This document shows, in pieces, positions 61,801 to 64,000 of a DNA stretch of 64,000 nt. The DNA is from Roseiarcus sp963822215 (GTDB lineage: Bacteria; Pseudomonadota; Alphaproteobacteria; Rhizobiales; Beijerinckiaceae). The number at the start of each line of letters is the position of its first letter. The stretch's first letter is position 1. The translations under genes were made by a program, and so were the position numbers. The notes under the pieces are model-generated. The model saw only the letters and a list, made by a program, of their open reading frames with translations. It was not told the origin of the DNA and did not search any database. Location of the stretch: contig CAWGGX010000003.1 in assembly GCA_963822215.1 (NCBI GenBank), positions 558,001 to 622,000 of the forward strand. Direction: 5' to 3'.

Positions 61801-63107
61801 TCAAATGTCCCCAGGTCGGCGAGTTCGGCGTAATTGGGCGGAGGGGGGGCGCGGCGCCCGTCGCGCAGGACGATCCGGTCGGCGTTGGGACGCGCGAAGA
61901 GCTGGGTGAAGTCGCGCGCGTCGGTCAGGATCAGGTCAGCCGGCGCGCCCGCCCGGGCGCCGCCGAGCTGAAGCCCCATCGCTCGGGCCGGGGCCTCGCG
62001 GACCGCGCCCGCCCAGCGGGCGAACGGGTAGTCGAGGTGCAGGATGCGCACGCCCTCGCGCCACACCTCGAGCATGTCGAGATCGCCATAGGCATAGAAG
62101 GGGTCGCGCACGTTGTCGCTGGCGATCATCACGTTGACGCCCGCGTCGCTGAGTTCGTGCAGCGCGGTGACGCCGCGCCAGCGTGGCGTGCGGCCTGCCT
62201 TGCGGTCCTGCAAGAAGAGGTTGCACATCGGCAGCGAAACGACGCTGAGCCCGGCGCGCGCCGAGGCCTCGATCGCCCGTTTGCGCTCGTCGTCGTCCTG
62301 GATTGCGAGCGAACAGCAGTGCCCGACCAGGATGCGCCCGGGAAAGCGGCGCTCGAGCGCCGTTTCGGCGATAACGCGCAGCGACCGGGCCTCCGGATCG
62401 GCGGATTCGTCGACGTGGAAGTCGAGGTCCCAGCCCTTGCGCTCGGCGAGCGCGAACAGGGCGACGAGGCCGTCGCTGAGTTCGGGGACCATGAGGGTGA
62501 CCGCGCCGAGGACGCTGGTCCCGTGCGCCTCGAGCATCGCTTCGACGTCGGCCATGTGCGCGGGGTCGAGCGCGAGGTCGATCTTGAACAACGGCGCGGC
62601 CTGAAGCTCGATGCGGCCTTTCCAGCGCTCGCGCGCCTGGGCGAGCACCGGCCAGCTGATGCGGGTCTGCGGTCCGATGCTGTCGATATGGGTGCGGATG
62701 GCCGAGGTCCCATGGGCGAAGGCGGTGCGCAGGCAGAAATCCATGCGCAGTGCGACGTCGGCTGCACTCCAGTTGGCGGTGCGGTCCGCGGCCACCGTGT
62801 CGAGCGCTCCGATGAAGTCGCCGGTCGGATTCGGCGCCCGGCGCCAGATATGCGCCTTGTCGAGATGGGTGTGCGCGTCGACGAAGGTCGGCAGCGCGAT
62901 CCGGCCGGCAAGGTCCACGCGCTGGGCGTCGTTGGCCTCCAGGGCCCCGGCTGGCGAGACCTTTGCGAAGAGACCGCCGTCGATCAGGAGATCGGCCCGG
63001 GCGAAGCCGTCGCGGTCCGTGCGCTCGACAGCGAAGGGCAGGTGCGCCGCCAGCATGCGCGCGTCGAGGAGCGCGAAACGATCCGACGCGGGAAGGGCCG
63101 GAATCAC
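61797..63107 (-). CDS. cytosine-deaminase-like amidohydrolase
   Basis: A 436-residue amidohydrolase-fold enzyme of the cytosine deaminase (CodA-like) group. Metal ligands are in VDAHTHLDKAHI (His79, His81), DLDFHVDE, LVGHCCSL and IASDNVRDPF. It would deaminate cytosine or a related heterocycle. The start is GTG 63107, whose first bases overlap the permease stop; a longer open frame upstream reads through the permease in another frame and is rejected. Position after the ABC permease suggests it acts on the imported compound. Confidence 0.88.
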   Translation of the reverse strand: MIPALPASDRFALLDARMLAAHLPFAVERTDRDGFARADLLIDGGLFAKVSPAGALEANDAQRVDLAGRIALPTFVDAHTHLDKAHIWRRAPNPTGDFIGALDTVAADRTANWSAADVALRMDFCLRTAFAHGTSAIRTHIDSIGPQTRISWPVLAQARERWKGRIELQAAPLFKIDLALDPAHMADVEAMLEAHGTSVLGAVTLMVPELSDGLVALFALAERKGWDLDFHVDESADPEARSLRVIAETALERRFPGRILVGHCCSLAIQDDDERKRAIEASARAGLSVVSLPMCNLFLQDRKAGRTPRWRGVTALHELSDAGVNVMIASDNVRDPFYAYGDLDMLEVWREGVRILHLDYPFARWAGAVREAPARAMGLQLGGARAGAPADLILTDARDFTQLFARPNADRIVLRDGRRAPPPPNYAELADLGTFE

Positions 63108-63889
63108 AAGTCGCGGCCCCTGGCGCTGTCGTGCCAGCGGCGCAGCAGGAGGTGCGAGAGGGCGGCGGTGAAGAGGAAGATCGCGACGCCCGTGATCGAG
63201 ATGAGAACGAGGGCGGCGAACATGCGTGGGATGTTGAGCCGGTAGCCCGACTCGACGATGCGAAAGGCGAGGCCCGCGCCCTGTCCCGCCGAGCCCGCCG
63301 CGATCTCCGCCACGATCGCGCCGATCAGCGCGAGGCCGCCGCCGATCCTCAGGCCACCGAGGAAATAGGGCAGGGCGGCCGGGATCCTGAGCCACAGCAA
63401 TTGCCGCCACGACGAGGCGCGGTACATCTGGAAGAGGTCGAGGAGGTTGTGATCGACCGAAGACAGCCCGAGCGAGGTGTTGGCGAGGATCGGGAAGAAG
63501 GCGACGAGGAAGGCGCAGACGAGAACCGCCGTGCCCGAGCTCAGATAGATCAGCAGGAGCGGCGCGATCGAGACCACCGGCGTCACCTGCAGGATCACCG
63601 TGAACGGGAAGAACGTGTATTCGAGCGGCCGCCATTGGGCGAACAGGAGCGCGAGCAGCGCGCCCCCGACTGTGGCCGCGATCAGCGCCTCGAAGGTGAT
63701 CGACAGGGTGACGAGGAGCGAGCCGAACAGGGTGCCCCAGTCCTTGACCAGGGTCTGAGCGATGAGGCTCGGCGTGGGAAGGATGACTGGCGGGATGTGA
63801 TTCACGCGCACGATCGCCTCCCAGAGGAAGATCGCCAGAACGAACGCCACGGCCGGCAGGACAAGACGGATCGCCCTTTCGCGGCTCAT
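63104..63889 (-). CDS. ABC transporter permease (NitT/TauT/HMP type)
   Basis: A 261-residue inner-membrane permease with about six helices (VLPAVAFVLAIFLWEAIVRV, LLVTLSITFEALIAATVGGA, LLLIYLSSGTAVLVCAFLVA) and the EAA-like cytoplasmic loop YRASSWRQLLWLRIPAALPY FLGGLRIG. This is the family that imports nitrate, taurine, thiamine precursors or pyrimidines. Its ATG overlaps the stop of the upstream gene (ATGA) and its stop overlaps the amidohydrolase start. Confidence 0.9.
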   Translation of the reverse strand: MSRERAIRLVLPAVAFVLAIFLWEAIVRVNHIPPVILPTPSLIAQTLVKDWGTLFGSLLVTLSITFEALIAATVGGALLALLFAQWRPLEYTFFPFTVILQVTPVVSIAPLLLIYLSSGTAVLVCAFLVAFFPILANTSLGLSSVDHNLLDLFQMYRASSWRQLLWLRIPAALPYFLGGLRIGGGLALIGAIVAEIAAGSAGQGAGLAFRIVESGYRLNIPRMFAALVLISITGVAIFLFTAALSHLLLRRWHDSARGRDL

Positions 63890-64000
63890 AAGGACTGGGG
63901 CTCCTCGTCCGACGACTCGCCCATGGCGCGGTGCAGGGCGCGTGACGTTTCGCGGCAGAGGTCGGCGTATTCGGGTCCGAGACGGTAGTCCTCGTTGCGT
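63886..64000 (-). CDS. ABC transporter ATP-binding protein, C-terminal end
   Basis: The last 37 residues of a gene continuing beyond the window: NEDYRLGPEYADLCRETSRA, LHRAMGESSDEEPQSL. This resembles the tail of NitT/TauT-type ATPases, and the position directly before the permease with a four-base overlap supports that. No motif of the ATPase core is inside the window. Confidence 0.55.
   Translation of the reverse strand, partial: RNEDYRLGPEYADLCRETSRALHRAMGESSDEEPQSL

Overview
This window looks like chromosome of a GC-rich alphaproteobacterium, probably Hyphomicrobiales (Beijerinckiaceae, Methylocystaceae or Bradyrhizobium-like). The grounds are the NDUFA12-like plus DUF2155 gene pair, a GAAC-N7-GAAC SOS box, a B12-dependent class II ribonucleotide reductase, and the dispersed palindromes (translating as HGRACPGHPR / VDGRDKPGHDG) that litter rhizobial genomes. 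No rRNA, intact tRNA, CRISPR array or replication origin was recognised.

Layout. 0-3.5 kb: end of a LysE exporter, a small exported protein, an anion transporter and a class III aminotransferase. 4-13 kb: a damaged defence operon on the minus strand, hsdR-hsdM-hsdS followed without a break by a Septu-like ATPase/HNH pair (ptuA-ptuB); every junction overlaps by 4-11 bases. hsdS is split by a 264-bp MITE, and hsdR has lost its 5' end to two inverted IS3-family copies (12.9-15.2 kb), which also cut off the signalling domain of a chemotaxis receptor. 16.7-22.3 kb: housekeeping genes (DUF2155, NDUFA12-like, nrdJ with an NrdR box). 22.3-32 kb: a gene-poor, decaying tract with at least three families of dispersed repeats, an intact IS66-type element, solitary small genes (HicB, DUF2934, BON, cytochrome c) and gene fragments; a PEP-CTERM glycosidase here carries a second, apparently identical copy of the MITE. 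32-45 kb: a LexA-like repressor with its own SOS box, an L,D-transpeptidase-like protein, a fatty acid desaturase, a peptidoglycan-binding pair, TetR/membrane protein, and a PAS-PAS-GAF-GGDEF-EAL protein. 44.7-46.9 kb: divergent phenylacetate/beta-ketoadipate genes (thiolase and PaaG-like isomerase). 47-55 kb: drug exporter, antitoxin with a truncated ParE toxin, an SF1 helicase with ankyrin-like C-terminus, a Rieske oxygenase and clpS. 55.2-57.8 kb: an IS110 element inserted in an IS630 transposase gene. 58-64 kb: a fatty-acid methyltransferase and a minus-strand operon (ABC transporter, cytosine-deaminase-like amidohydrolase, FAD-linked oxidase, quinone reductase) that looks like uptake and catabolism of a nitrogen heterocycle.

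The most interesting signals are the type I RM/Septu co-operon and its damage by two different elements, the helicase-ankyrin protein with a RelE-like N-terminus, the IS110 left end with guide-like matches to its own target and donor ends, a LexA paralogue with tryptophan at the self-cleavage position, and long hairpin repeats whose loops occur in both orientations.
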